Source of the DNA: Paralichthys olivaceus
Taxonomy: Eukaryota > Chordata > Actinopteri > Pleuronectiformes > Paralichthyidae
Reading direction: 5' to 3'
DNA length: 64,000 nucleotides
Assembly (NCBI RefSeq): GCF_024713975.1
Contig: NC_091114.1
Span: forward strand, 6,978,001 to 7,042,000
Below the pieces are notes generated by a model. It searched no databases. It was not told the DNA's origin and saw only the letters and a list, made by a program, of their open reading frames with translations. The translations under genes were made by a program, and so were the position numbers. Shown here piece by piece: positions 49,640-61,586 of the stretch (positions are counted from its first letter, which is position 1; the number at the start of each line of letters is the position of its first letter).

Positions 49640-49807
49640 ACAGAGGAGTAAAGAGTTTTAAGGATAAAGTGAACAGTACAAGAGCTTCATTGAGGTGTGA
49701 GGGGAGAACGTGTGCGGAGAACAGAAGTGGTCTCTAGAAGAAGTAAGAAAAGCAGCAACAACCTGGAGGAGGAACAGCAAGAGGTCCACCGGGCCCTACA
49801 ACACAAT
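49640..49807 (+). other. tmem88: Probable non-coding first exon of tmem88
   Basis: A G/A-rich stretch ends in a good donor (ACACAAT|GTGAGTAAAC at 49808) and contains no long frame. The coding exon of tmem88 has an acceptor only 6 nt before its ATG (CTGCCCACAG at 52130-52139), so an upstream non-coding exon must exist. This is the best donor I see within 3 kb. The 5' limit is a guess. Confidence 0.4.
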
Positions 49808-50835
49808 GTGAGTAAACGAACTGCTGCATCACTCACATTTAAACATTATTTTGACTGAATAAGCATGAGAGCTTTTGCACCTCTGATGTTCATTGTGAAA
49901 GAATGAGACACATAAACTGCTCTATAGTTATAACAGAGGATGGAAACACAATAAAGCCACATGGCTTATTTCCATAGAGAAACTGTATTGCAGTAATTAA
50001 AGAGAATGAATTAATGCAGCTGCTTTGTCCCAGACAACAGAGTAAAATAATGATAAACCGATAGGAATCTTTCATCTGAGCATAATTACACTAAAAACTG
50101 GCTGATTGTGTATGTGAAGGCATGCATACTATCACAGATTAGTTTAGAATCAAAAAGTATTAGGTGACCACATACCACCATATTGTAACAACATTCACTT
50201 CATTGCACCTTTCTGCATTCAAAATGTATTAATGTGGCTCAAATGATGACATGAAGTGTTATATTTAAAAAAACAATAATGGGAACAGTGAGTAAAATGG
50301 GTGGAGCACCTAAATGTATTTTCAGTAAGGGTCACAATGAGTCATCACACACACACATGCGTGTACGCTTACACTTTTCCTGCTGGTCCTTCCTGTTTGA
50401 CCTTCCACCTCACAATACTTTGGACAACAATAGGAGACGCACAAAAATATAAACAGTAAACCACCCGGACAGCATCATAAATGATGTCTTCCACTGTCAC
50501 TGCCAAGTCATCCAGTCAGTGATAACTATTACTGAGCTACTCAAAGATGTCCACTGTCTGGCTAAGCACCACTGTCCCCTGACATTTGAGAAGTGAGGAT
50601 GTCCGGTCCCACTCACAGCTGTGTACCACATACAGCAGGGCCCAACGGTCACAGACCAAAGTGAATGGAATTTGAATTTACCAACCATAATAGACTAATC
50701 TGTTTAATAACAAAACAGAGACTGTTAACTGATTAAACAAGGGGTAAGTTAAGCAACCCGGGCTGTGCCACAGTCCCTAATATTTTGAATACTTTATGGT
50801 TGTGAGGCTATTACATATTGATGACTTGTTCATGG
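49808..50835. other. tmem88 first intron, left part
   Basis: No feature beyond a short CA-repeat near 50346. Confidence 0.45.
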
Positions 50836-51058
50836 TAAATGGTGTGTATTTATACAGCACTTTTCTGGTCTTGATAACCACTCAAAGCTTTTTATAGTGC
50901 AGTTTTGACATTCACCCCATCACAAAAATACACATTCATGCAGCCCTTTCTCTATTGCTCTCTAAGGGCACACTTCGGCATTTTAAACAGGGGAGACTGA
51001 TATTAAACTGCCAACCTGTTGTGGACGATCACTCAACCTCCTCAGCCACAGCCACCAC
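50836..51058. mobile_element. Truncated SINE-like fish repeat
   Basis: Starts GGTAAATGGTGTGTATTTAT and continues with ACAGCACTTTTCTGGTCTTG, CCACTCAAAGC, CATTCACCCCATCAC, ACACATTCATGCAG and AACTGCCAACCT...CCTCCTCAGCCACAGCCACC. This order is typical of a very common teleost interspersed repeat. The middle section is missing. Confidence 0.7.
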
Positions 51059-51212
51059 CCGTTTGTGTTTCTATAACATGTCTTAAAATTTGTAAAAACA
51101 ACAAACAAACATTAAGCTTTGAGGAAAAAAAAGAAAGAAAATTGTTTAACAAATATTTGCCCTTTAGTTTTTTCCCCTCAATTAGCTTGATATTACTTTA
51201 AAATCTAAAACC

Positions 51213-51531
51213 TTTAAAGGGACAGTGTGTAGAATTGTGTGATATCTAGTGTTGAATTTCATGTTGCAGCTGAACACCCCTCACCTCACCATCTCCTTCC
51301 AAACATGAAAAATAAACTGTGGTAGCCTTTAATTATCATACAAACTCAAAAGGTATTTAGTTTGTCCAGTCTGGACTAATGTAAAAAACATTGCGGCCTC
51401 CGTAGAGAGGACCCCCCTCGATGTAAATATAAAGTATTTAAATATAAAGGGCCTTTTCATGAGGATTATTCTACATTAAATTTTTGCCAATAGTTCCCTT
51501 TCACCTAAATCTTACACACTGGACCTTTAAA
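51213..51531. mobile_element. MITE with imperfect terminal inverted repeats
   Basis: The left end TTTAAAGGGACAGTGTGTAG matches the complement of the right end, CTTACACACTGGACCTTTAA(A), over about 20 bp with three or four mismatches. About 319 bp and non-coding. This TTTAAAGG...CAGTGTGTA end is a familiar fish MITE signature. Confidence 0.75.
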
Positions 51532-52139
51532 TCTTTTGTTACATATTGATTTATAGTAAAGAGAAGGCAAACAAACACTAATCTATTAAATTGATGTATC
51601 AAGGCAGTGCACTTTCTGCATCATATATTTATGTATTTAATTATATTCAGATGTGAGCAATGGTGCCGCTTGAACTTTAAAATCATCTGTACCTAATTTA
51701 TTATGCTGGTAAGACAACACAAACAAATAGTGTATATATAGACAACACCCACTTGAACACAAACAGACTGATGTAAGTTAGCCTTCATCTCTCTTCTACA
51801 TTATCTACATAAAGCAATTATTTGCCACTTTTTTACCAATCAGAGCTGATAATCTTCACCTCCCAGACAACATCACACAGGGCACATAAAAGCTCTCAGT
51901 GAACTCGAAGCCTTTGAAGGGTCAAATTTGTTTGGGTTCAAAAGTGCTGCCACAATCACACTATGATCTGTTCTCTTCAGATGTGTTTTTTACAAATTGT
52001 CAAAAACGCTAATCTGGACTGATCCCACAGTTTCTGCACATTTGCACTAGCAATTCGGTTTACCTTGTCACTCATTTTGATACATTTTCCATTTCCATCT
52101 CTTATCACTGATGCATTTACTGTATCTTTCTGCCCACAG
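51532..52139. other. tmem88 first intron, right part
   Basis: AT-rich; nothing recognised except the acceptor at its end. Confidence 0.5.
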
Positions 52140-52145
52140 TTTAGT

Positions 52146-55100
52146 ATGAGTGGTACTCTAGAAAAGGGGGCCCACCATCAGGCGTTGGACCTGTCTGAGG
52201 AAATGCCGCCTCATCACTACCATCATCACACAAACCACCACCACCAGCTGCACCACTCTAACTCCCTGGCCTCCACCACTGCTGTGGGTGGAGGCAGAGA
52301 AACACCTTCACGTGTGGTCGTACCTCCTCCGTATTCTGCAGCAGAAAGTGGTGGTGGGTGCAGTGAAGCTCCTCTGGAGTTAAGAGGGTCCCTGGACTGC
52401 TGGGCCTGCTCTGTACTGGTAACTGCTCAGAATCTGCTGATTGCTGCGATCAACGCCTGCCTCGCTGGACTGGTGTTTGGCACCATCCTGACGCCAGCCA
52501 TCGTCATGGTGGTGTTTGGCTTCCTTTGCCACTCTACAGTAAGAAAGGAGAAGACAGGGGAGAGGGTGGATGAGGGTGTGTGAGGAGTGTATGCATGTTG
52601 AAGGTTTTTAATTCATATTTCTGCAAGGCTTTGCCTCAGAATAGTCTAAAACTGGCCAGTGGATCTTTCCATCAGAAAACATAGAAAAGCATTCATTTAA
52701 CTAGCAGCGAAGGTAATATAATCATCCAGCAGACTTTTAAAATAAGCACAGTGCTCCTTACTGAGAGGGAGAGCTAGTTAGACTAAATGCTAACAAATTT
52801 GCTCCATCTAAACAATTGATGAGTGGAAAGGACAGAAAGCCACATCCATCTTTTTCTGATAGACATGAAAGTCTTAATCTCACAACTTTGATCCAAATGT
52901 TTGAAATAGTTCTGCCTGGGGCTGAGGGTGGGGTTTGGCTCTATCAGTGATGAGGGGTTTCATAATCAGATAAGTCTGAGGTTTTCTCAGATGTTGCGAG
53001 ATGGATGAACTGCAGGGAGGCAAGGGGTCAGGAGTATAGGGAGCCAGACGTGAAAGCACTACATTTTGAAGACTGCTAGGTAGTTAGCCTGGGATTAAAG
53101 AACACTTCAGAACCAAAACATATATGAAATTGCATAGATGTGTGTGATAGGAACAAGAGAAAAATATGCTTGTATACCATAACAAACTACTGATCCTATG
53201 AGTAAGCAAGCATTATACTGGACTACCCCAAAAAATCATGATGGTTCAGAGAGTTTTAATGCATACCAATGGCATTTCTGTTGGCTGAGGACCTCATTAA
53301 TGACCAGAGAGATCAGGATTCTCTCTGTTCTCCTGCTCTCACAGTTAGACCTCATGTGACAGCAGCTTAGAGGGGGATTAACCAGGACCTGGGAGCAACG
53401 AGAAAGTGGGAGAAATCAAAAGGAGAAAAATAGGGGGAGAAGAAGAAGTCGAAAAGAAACAAGGGTTAAGTATTTCAGGATCTTTAACTTGAGCAGGCTA
53501 CACTTTCAAAATATTTAAAGAACTTTAGCAAATAAACACACACAATACTCCATGAGCAAAAACACTCTTATGGGCTCTCACTGTAAAAACCTGGCTCAGA
53601 TCTAGAGCCATACACTAGGCCTCACCAAGAACAAACAAGCATGGCCATACTTGTGCGAATCTGATCTATTACAACTCCTACCCCCAAAGCTTCCCTGCAC
53701 TCTTCTTTTACCCTTTAATTTTTCTAAGCCATACATTTTAAACCATCTCTGACTTGCTTTCTCTTTGCCTCACTCCCAACCTCCTTAATGTTTTACTTTC
53801 ACCATCTGGCAGATATTTCTTTCTGGCCAACTCTAAATCTGCATCCATTAGGACAGCATGCAAAAAAAGTGCCAAGATCTGGAAATAACCATTCAGATTT
53901 TTCACAACTGAGATTCCTGTAAACTATTAATTATTAATAAACTACCTTAACTTTCTAAATATTTATGAATCAAACCATTACTTTGACCTACCTTATTGAA
54001 TATTGATATAAGAGATCTAGGATTTTCTGAGATAAATGAGCTATTGTCAGCTTAGCTATTGTCTTGTCAACATGCACTCTACTATAATAAATACTCTTCT
54101 CCCTCCAGAGCTCGCTTACTCCCTGCACTTTCCTCATGCATTCAAATGTTCACTTCATCCTTCATGTGCCGATAAGATGAGCCAGGCCTGCTGTCTCCCA
54201 TTCCTCCCTCACACTCAAATCCTGACCCCTTCACCTCTTCTTCTCCCACTCCCCCAGTGCTGCTGCTCAGCAACAAGTACTCTGACAGAGCTTTGACTGA
54301 TACTGATCAGAAGATTTGAATTTACTTGACAGAGTGATGGAAATTAGGCTGTTTTTAAACAAGTTGCTAAAAGTTTTCTTTATTGCGCTATGGATTTTGA
54401 GCATTCATATGTGAGACACTCACGACAACATACAACCGTCTGGTGTGTGTCCACACTTCATACACACATACAACACACAGTGCACATCATGTCCTGTCTT
54501 TATCCGTTATTACCAGCACTTCACACAAGTATTTCAATATTTGATGCTCTCTATATGAAAACGTAACTCAAAAATTCTGCATTTACAAAATCTGGAATTC
54601 ATCAAATATTGTGAACCTTGTCTGACATGATACAATTGATTAATGTGTTACTGAAAACAAAATATTTCTCCTGTAGAAGTACACAAACACCATCTTTCTC
54701 CTGCATTACTGCTTAATATTTGTTGTATTACAATGTCTTTAATGTTATAATTTAAAGAGATCTCTCTCAAAGTTGTAGTCTCACTGTTGCATCATCCTTT
54801 TGTGTATGTTGCTGTAGTTTTATTAAAACACTGAGTCCCTGCCACCTGTGGGCTAAGTGTTACTCTGTAGCTGCTGCTGATCTTCAACCTCACACTGAAA
54901 GCAAAATAAGTTTAAAAACATAACATATACAAGCTGACAATACATTTAAAATCACAAAAAGGCTTGAAAGTTAATTTGATACATGGATTGGTAAAATTAA
55001 TTTCAGTAAACAAGACCTTTACTATCAGAATGGAGGATTAAACTGTAGGTGTGAGTGTGTGCAACTGTGAGAGTGGCGCATTCTTGAAATGTATTAGTGT

Positions 55101-55504
55101 CAGTGAATCTACCTTGGTCAAATAAATGTTCAAAGATTTTGACATGGGTAACACACGGACAGACTGACCTCATCAACAATCTTTTGCCGTGTCATTAAGT
55201 CCTTCTGTTGTCTTTACAGGTCCGCCCTCATGGGACAACCCCCTACTGCTCAGACCTGCTGACTGACGGGGGCTGTGTGGCTCTACTGGTGGTGGGCTTC
55301 CTCTTGGTGACCCCTCTGCTGGTCTTGGCACTGGCTGCATACTGTCGTCTGGCCCGACACCTCCAGCTGGGCCTGTGCTTCATCCCGTACAGCCGGGCTG
55401 TGTACAAGAACTTGCCAGCCACACGGCACCGCGGCCTGGGCACCGGCTGCTGCGGTGGCCGAGATGGAGCTGATGGTAGTGGGAAGGGAAAAGTGTGGGT
55501 GTGA
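52146..55504 (+). CDS. tmem88: Transmembrane protein 88, Wnt/Dishevelled inhibitor
   Basis: Two-pass membrane protein. In the known family the C-terminal VWV tail binds the Dishevelled PDZ domain and damps Wnt/beta-catenin signalling, notably in heart development. Coding exons 52146-52538 (131 codons, donor ACA|GTAAGA) and 55220-55504 (94 codons plus TGA) give 225 residues. Visible features: a His-rich N-terminus (residues 23-37), PPPY at 60-63, the conserved LDCWACSVLVTAQNLL (83-98) leading into the first membrane segment (about 88-127) and GFLCHS. A second membrane segment lies at about 149-173, followed by conserved PYSRAVY and the terminal GKVWV. Human TMEM88 has 159 residues, so the fish N-terminus is extended. 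The start is the first ATG, 6 nt after the splice acceptor. It lies downstream of kdm6b as in other vertebrates. The a or b paralogue was not determined. Confidence 0.95.
52539..54262. other. tmem88 coding intron, unique part
   Basis: Part of the 2.7-kb intron between the coding exons. I see no repeats or RNA genes. From 54263 the intron is part of the segmental duplication. Confidence 0.5.
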
Positions 55505-55801
55505 GAGAAGGAAGAGAAAGATGAAAAAGACCATTAGATGAAGAATATGCAGGGACTGAACATTAGGACAGGGTGATGGAAGGGGATTGTAGGGGATGAG
55601 CAGCAAAAAGCAAGAGATAACCAACTAAACGTTCTGGAAAACAAGTCACATTGTTATAATTACTATATAACTAACTCCCATGCTTAAAAACATTATTTAC
55701 TGCGCAGAAAAAATATAGAGTGTAGTAGCTATTTGAAGATTTCAAAAGAAAATAAGACAAACAGCTAGAGATTTGATATAATTAAGTTGTTATAACAAAA
55801 C

Positions 55802-55990
55802 AATAAAGCATACTTATCAGATCACATATAACATGAATGAAAAAAATGTGTATGGAAAAATGGTTGTATTGACACTAAACAATTGTATCATCACATGCAT
55901 TTTATTATGAAACTCTGTCTAGTGTAGTTTTCTGTAAAGCAAACTGATTTGACTGCAATTTCTTGTGTTATTTACTTTTTTTATAATAAA
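55802..55990 (+). terminator. Candidate polyadenylation signals of tmem88
   Basis: AATAAA occurs at about 55802 (CAATAAAGCA) and again near 55985 (TATAATAAAGTTTG), 300 and 480 bp after the stop codon. Which one is used cannot be told. Confidence 0.4.
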
Positions 55991-57039
55991 GTTTGTGGAT
56001 TCAGCTGGGGTCTTTTCTGTAGTAGAATGTGGTGGAATGGGTTGAGTCTACTTCCAAGAAAAGGGAAGGATTATTTAAAATTGTTCAGCTTGACCTCACT
56101 ACCAGCCAACACCATTGTTGGCATTGTGAGTTCAGACATTTAAAGAAAAAACTCACATTTCCGAGTGCCATGCAAACTACACAGCTGTTACACGGTCACT
56201 ATTGTCAGAAAACCGCCCTGGAGAAAATCTGTTCTGAAAAATTATTGAAATTTAGAAAATGTCTATAGGTGAAGCCACACATGAGACTAAGTAGATACAA
56301 CTCCAATTGTACACTCAAGTGGTAAAAGAGTGGAATTACAGATCAGAATCAAACACTTCCCATTAAAATCAACATGTAAGAAATTAAATACATTTTGGCT
56401 GATACAAAGTTCCAATATAGCTGGAGCCACAAACATTAAAGGCTGTGGTTTTGTTTTTGACTTGTGAAGTCATTCAAACACTCAATATTTATGAAATGTG
56501 AACAGTTAGTGGAAGAGTAGTTTTTATGGATCTGGTTGATCTGACAGGCGATCTGTGTTAGTGAGGCAGGTAGAAGTATAAAGAGTAACATTACAGGAGT
56601 CAGAAGTGTTGAATAATACAGACAGGCATTAAAATTAACACCAAGACACTCCATCTTCACATAAAATAATATTAATTTCTCAATAACATAGGAACAATAC
56701 TTTAGAATCCGCTGTTAGTAATCCATTGATTGAATTAACTTTAAAAAAAAATAAGAAGCAGACAGCACAGTAACCTCACATTAGGTGGAATCCATACAGC
56801 TATGTTTTAATACTGAAACATCTGAATCCACAGGAGTGTTTGCTCATTATCATTAATCATTTCTATTCATTGCATTCATGTGGCATTTGAATGGATACAT
56901 TTATTCCACCATAAAATCCTTTCTAATAAAACAGTCTGGATATATTCCAAATACAACATATTATTCTTCCAACAACTATTACTGAACTATGACAACAAAT
57001 CTTGATTTCAACTATGACCTCCACCAAATAGAAGATATT

Positions 57040-57053
57040 AATTGTTATTAAAC
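57040..57053 (-). terminator. snRNA 3' box-like signal of U1 copy 1
   Basis: GTTTAATAACAATT on the - strand begins 9 nt after the U1 3' end. It resembles the GTTT-N-AAA-rich 3' box needed for snRNA 3'-end formation. A weak consensus, but correctly placed. Confidence 0.5.
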
Positions 57054-57061
57054 ATGTTTAT

Positions 57062-57225
57062 CAGGGGAGAGCGCGAACGCAGTCCCCCACTACCAGAAAT
57101 TATGCAGTCGAGATTCCCACATTTGGGGAATTCGCAGGGGTCAATACAGCCGGAGTGCAATGGCTATACCTCGCCCTGGGTGAACCACCTTCTTGATCAT
57201 GGTATCTCCCCTGCCAGGTAAGTAT
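57062..57225 (-). ncRNA. U1 spliceosomal snRNA, copy 1
   Basis: Component of the U1 snRNP, which pairs with 5' splice sites in the nucleus. On the - strand the gene starts ATACTTACCTGGCAGGGGAG and ends GCGCTCTCCCCTG, exactly 164 nt, the vertebrate U1 length. Landmarks kept: the 5'-splice-site pairing sequence, the U1A loop ATTGCACTCC and stem-loop IV. Differences from human U1: C33 to A in loop I (U1-70K site), AATTTCTGG in place of AATTTGTGG at the Sm site, and paired changes in stems II and III that keep base pairing. The gene lies in the duplicated segment downstream of tmem88. PSE-, ZNF143- and 3'-box-like signals are all present, so I judge it a functional or recently functional variant gene rather than a retro-copy. 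Confidence 0.95.
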
Positions 57226-57267
57226 GAGTTGTACACGACTCGAGGAGCCGACTCATTCAGCCACATA

Positions 57268-57287
57268 CTACTCACACTGATGGTTAC
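57268..57287 (-). promoter_or_regulatory. Proximal sequence element (PSE)-like site of U1 copy 1
   Basis: On the - strand GTAACCATCAGTGTGAGTAG lies 43-62 bp upstream of the U1 start, the position of snRNA PSEs. Similarity to the vertebrate consensus is moderate (ACC core). The call rests mostly on position. Confidence 0.5.
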
Positions 57288-57421
57288 ACGAAAATAAGCT
57301 ACGTGGTCTACATCGATGATCACACCGTTTAGATTTCAAGAATCAGCCGTATAAATACAAACTAAAACATTCCAAAAATTCTAAAACATTTGATTTGACA
57401 GTTTAGTACTTTCACATTCAC

Positions 57422-57437
57422 TCCCACAATGCTTTGC
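57422..57437 (-). promoter_or_regulatory. ZNF143/Staf-like distal element of U1 copy 1
   Basis: TCCCACAATGCTTTGC (written on the + strand) differs by one base from the TCCCAGAATGC core of ZNF143 sites followed by TTGC. It lies about 200 bp upstream of the U1 start, the usual place of the snRNA distal element. Confidence 0.55.
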
Positions 57438-57468
57438 TGTGTTGTTTTACAGTAGAGTCCAAAAGTGT

Positions 57469-57508
57469 GAGACCACTTCCCCATTCATGTGAAGGAGGAA
57501 GTGGTCTC
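57469..57508. repeat. Perfect 12-bp hairpin upstream of U1 copy 1
   Basis: GAGACCACTTCC at 57469-57480 and its complement GGAAGTGGTCTC at 57497-57508, with a 16-nt loop. The same hairpin occurs in copy 2 at 61005-61044. Role unknown. Confidence 0.8.
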
Positions 57509-58050
57509 TGAATTTTGAAACGCCCTGTACGCGTCACGTGGTACGCTACTTGCGGAAACACTGTTTTCACATAAACATCTTCGTTCAGCGGCGCCATAAA
57601 CAATCTAATATATAATGTCCACTTCTAATAACAACAACATCAATAGTGGTGACGTTTCCAGCCGCAGTTTTACTTTAACCCATCGACAATAAGAGAAACA
57701 ACGTACAGTGAGGTCATCTGTGAAAACACAATAGTAGCTGTGGCGTCATCTGGTGGATGGACACAGTCATCACACCATTATTTAGAAGTCTGGAAGTCAA
57801 AATACTGCACAAAACTGTACAGGTTTTCTAAAAAGACACGTTCATTGTATTTTTTAAATGGGAAACTACTTGAGCATTAAGGGATACATCATAGAGAAAT
57901 GTGAGAACTTATGTTTCTATTTATCTGTGCTCTACAACATGAGAAAAGTTGACCCACTGACTATCTATGGGTGTTCTCCTCGAAATGAGGCTTTAATTCG
58001 CTGTCATCATTGAATCTTAATTCCTAACATAAAGTATTGGGGGTTAAATT

Positions 58051-58600
58051 ATGGCTAAAGAACGTTACGCAGCAGTTTTAAGTCCAGTGTCTGATCAGCT
58101 ACGAGATGCTAGGCTACAGCTAGCGCCTCATTACAGTACTTCCGGTTTGACAGGTCGCATCGTCAATTAACGTCAGAACTCGAGTTTCCTTCGTCTTCAA
58201 CCGCGACGACGTCAACACAAACGTAAACAGACACGAGTGGGACTAGTGTCACAGTCAACTATTGTTTCTGGAAGTTTTTCTTCTCACCTGAGAGTTGAGG
58301 GTCGACGTGCGCCGTTAAACCCCACCCCCCCAAAAAATAAATAAACAAGCTCTAACGTTGTCTCCAGCTCGTGTAAAGACTCTTCTTCGTGTAGTAATCG
58401 ATATATTCCTCAAAAGTTTTCAATATAACCGCTAAAAAATCAATAAATATACAGATATTAGCGGTGACACACCGCCGGAAAAAACACAGAAACAGGTGAT
58501 TCGCCAATGACGTACAGGTGTGCAGGGCGGATCCGGAAATTACCCGGATGCAGCTCCAACAACAAACTTTCACAACAACAACAATAATAATAATTCATAA
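58051..58600. promoter_or_regulatory. CpG-containing promoter-like block, copy 1
   Basis: Dense factor-site-like motifs: ETS-type ACTTCCGG near 58138, AACGTCAG and GACGACGTCA near 58170-58210, then CCAATGACGTA (NF-Y plus CRE) at 58504-58514 and CCGGAA near 58533. A - strand donor CTCAG|GTGAGA ends a possible exon at 58288, so transcription toward tmem88 is possible. A small + strand frame (58051-58170, 39 codons, MAKERYAAVL...) exists in both copies, of unknown meaning. Transcript and direction are inference. Confidence 0.45.
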
Positions 58601-60597
58601 TAGTTATAATAAAAAACAGATTGTAATACCCGTGAGGCGAAGAAATGAAATAAAGATGATTTAAACGACATGTATATTGTTAAATCTGAAGTAACTAAAT
58701 TAATGGGTAAAAGGTAATTGGTGAATTCAAATTTCAAATTTGCTCAGCAACAAGTACTCTGACAGAGCTTTGACTTATACTGATCAGGAGCTTTGAATCT
58801 ACTTGACAGAGTGATGGAAATGATGCTGTTTTTAAAACAATTTGCTTAAACTGTTATTTCTTGACAAAAATTCTTTAGTGTGTTATGAATTTAGAGCATT
58901 CATATGTGAGACACTCACGACAACATACAACCATCTGTCTATCCACACTTCATACACACATACAACACAGTGCACAGCATGTCCTGTCTTCATCCGTTAT
59001 TACCAGCACTTCACACAAGTATTTCAATATTTGATGCTCTCTATATGAAAACGTAACTCAAAAAGTCTGCATTTACAAAATCTGTAATTCATCAAATATT
59101 GTGAACCTTGCCTGACATGATAGATTTAAATTGTTAGAATTACTATAACTCACTTCCATGCTTAAAAACATTATTTACTGCGCAGAAAAAATACAGTGTA
59201 GTAGCTATTTGAAGATTTCAAAACAAAATAAAGGAGAATTACTGAAAAAATTCAAATGTGCATCGCAAAACTTTAACTGTCAGGATAACACAAACAGCTA
59301 GAGATTTGATATAATTAAGTTGTTATTATAAAACAATAAAGCATCTTATCTGATCACATATAACATGAATGAAAAAAATGTGTATGGAAAAATGGTTGTA
59401 TTGACACTAAACAATTGAATCATCACATGCATTTTATTATGAAACTCTGTCTAGTGTAGTTTTCTGTAAAGCAAACTGATTTGACTGCAATTTCTTGTGT
59501 TATTTACTTTTTTTATAATAAAGTTTGTGGATTCAGCTGGGGTCTTTTCTGTAGTAGAATGTGGTGGAATGGGTTGAGTCTACTTCCAAGAAAAGGGAAG
59601 GTTTTTTTTTTTACAATTGTTCAGCTTGACCTCACTACCAGCCAACACCATTGTTGGCATTGTGAGTTCAGACATTTAAAGAAAAAACTCACATTTCCGA
59701 GTGCCATGCAAACTACACAGCTGTTACACGGTCACTATTGTCAGAAAACCGCCCTGGAGAAAATCTGTTCTGAAAAATTATTGAAATTTAGAAAATGTCT
59801 ATAGGTGAAGCCACACATGAGACTAAGTAGATACAACTCCAATTGTACACTCAAGTGGTAAAAGAGTGGAATTACAGATCAGAATAAAACACTTCCCATT
59901 AAAATCAACATGTAAGAAATTAAATACATTTTGGCTGATACAAAGTTCCAATATAGCTGGAGCCACAAACATTAAAGGCTGTGGTTTTGTTTTTGACTCG
60001 TGAAGTCATTCAAACACTCAATATTTATGAAATGTGAACAGTTAGTGGAAGAGTAGTTTTTATGGATCTGGTTGATCTGACAGGCGATCTGTGTTAGTGA
60101 GGCAGGTAGAAGTATAAAGAGTAACATTACAGGAGTCAGAAGTGTTGAATAATACAGACAGGCATTAAAATTAACACCAAGACACTCCATCTTCACATAA
60201 AATAATATTAATTTCTCAATAATTTAGGAACAATACTTCAGAAGCCACTGTTAGTAATCCATTGATTGAATTAACTTTAAAAAAAAATAAGAAGCAGACA
60301 GCACAGTAACCTCACATTAGGTGGAATCCATACAGCTATGTTTTAATACTGAAACATCTGAATCCACAGGAGTGTTTGCTCATTATCATTAATCATTTCT
60401 ATTCATTGCATTCATGTGGCATTTGAATGGATACATTTATTCCACCATAAAATCCTTTCTAATAAAACAGTCTGGATATATTCCAAATACAACATATTAT
60501 TCTTCCAACAACTATTACTGAACTATGACAACAAATCTTGATTTCAACTATGACCTCCACCAAATAGAAGATATTAATTGTTATTGAACATGTTTAT

Positions 60598-60761
60598 CAG
60601 GGGAGAGCGCGAACGCAGTCCCCCACTACCAGAAATTATGCAGTCGAGATTCCCACATTTGGGGAATTCGCAGGGGTCAATACAGCCGGAGTGCAATGGC
60701 TATACCTCGCCCTGGGTGAACCACCTTCTTGATCATGGTATCTCCCCTGCCAGGTAAGTAT
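60598..60761 (-). ncRNA. U1 spliceosomal snRNA, copy 2
   Basis: Identical in sequence to copy 1 over all 164 nt as far as I can read, offset by 3,536 bp in the duplicated segment. It has the same 5' end ATACTTACCTG, the same U1A loop, the same loop-I and Sm-site substitutions and the same upstream and downstream signals. Its neighbour on the right is the third gene of the window. Both copies could supply the same RNA. Alternatively one is about to decay, but no damage is visible. Confidence 0.95.
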
Positions 60762-60803
60762 GAGTTGTACACGACTCGAGGAGCCGACTCATTCAGCCAC
60801 ATA

Positions 60804-60823
60804 CTACTCACACTGATGGTTAC
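60804..60823 (-). promoter_or_regulatory. PSE-like site of U1 copy 2
   Basis: Same sequence and spacing (43-62 bp upstream) as in copy 1. Confidence 0.5.
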
Positions 60824-60957
60824 ACGAAAATAAGCTACGTGGTCTACATCGATGATCACACCGTTTAGATTTCAAGAATCAGCCGTATAAATACAAACTA
60901 AAACATTCCAAAAATTCTAAAACATTTGATTTGACAGTTTAGTACTTTCACATTCAC

Positions 60958-60973
60958 TCCCACAATGCTTTGC
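60958..60973 (-). promoter_or_regulatory. ZNF143/Staf-like distal element of U1 copy 2
   Basis: TCCCACAATGCTTTGC about 200 bp upstream of the RNA start, identical to copy 1. Confidence 0.55.
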
Positions 60974-61586
60974 TGTGTTGTTTTACAGTAGAGTCCAAAA
61001 GTGTGAGACCACTTCCCCATTCATGTGAAGGAGGAAGTGGTCTCTGAATTTTGAAACGCCCTGTACGCGTCACGTGGTACGCTACTTGCGGAAACACTGT
61101 TTTCACATAAACATCTTCGTTCAGCGGCGCCATAAACAATCTAATATATAATGTCCACTTCTAATAACAACAACATCAATAGTGGTGACGTTTCCAGCCG
61201 CAGTTTTACTTTAACCCATCGACAATAAGAGAAACAACGTACAGTGAGGTCATCTGTGAAAACACAATAGTAGCTGTGGCGTCATCTGGTGGATGGACAC
61301 AGTCATCACACCATTATTTAGAAGTCTGGAAGTCAAAATACTGCACAAAACTGTACAGGTTTTCTAAAAAGACACGTTCATTGTATTTTTTAAATGGGAA
61401 ACTACTTGAGCATTAAGGGATACATCATAGAGAAATGTGAGAACTTATGTTTCTATTTATCTGTGCTCTACAACATGAGAAAAGTTGACCCACTGACTAT
61501 CTATGGGTGTTCTCCTCGAAATGAGGCTTTAATTCGCTGTCATCATTGAATCTTAATTCCTAACATAAAGTATTGGGGGTTAAATT

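Larger units (their letters stand above)
54263..58662. repeat. Segmental duplication, copy 1 (with tmem88 exon 2)
   Basis: Begins in the tmem88 intron near CAGCAACAAGTACTCTGACA and ends near ATGAAATAAAGATGAT. It matches copy 2 (58741-62210) in the same orientation. Contents: tmem88 exon 2 and 3' UTR, one U1 snRNA gene and one promoter-like block. From 55900 onward the two copies differ only at scattered positions (close to 99% by eye). Confidence 0.93.

Noticed and set aside
55949..56268. Frames beginning MTAISCVIYFF in both duplication copies
   Set aside because: They fall in the 3' UTR/downstream region of tmem88; the frame differs between copies by indels in a T-rich run and has no recognisable domain.
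57141..57323. 60-codon - strand frame over the U1 gene (and its copy at 60677-60859)
   Set aside because: It is the antisense-free reading of the U1 RNA itself and is explained by the RNA gene.
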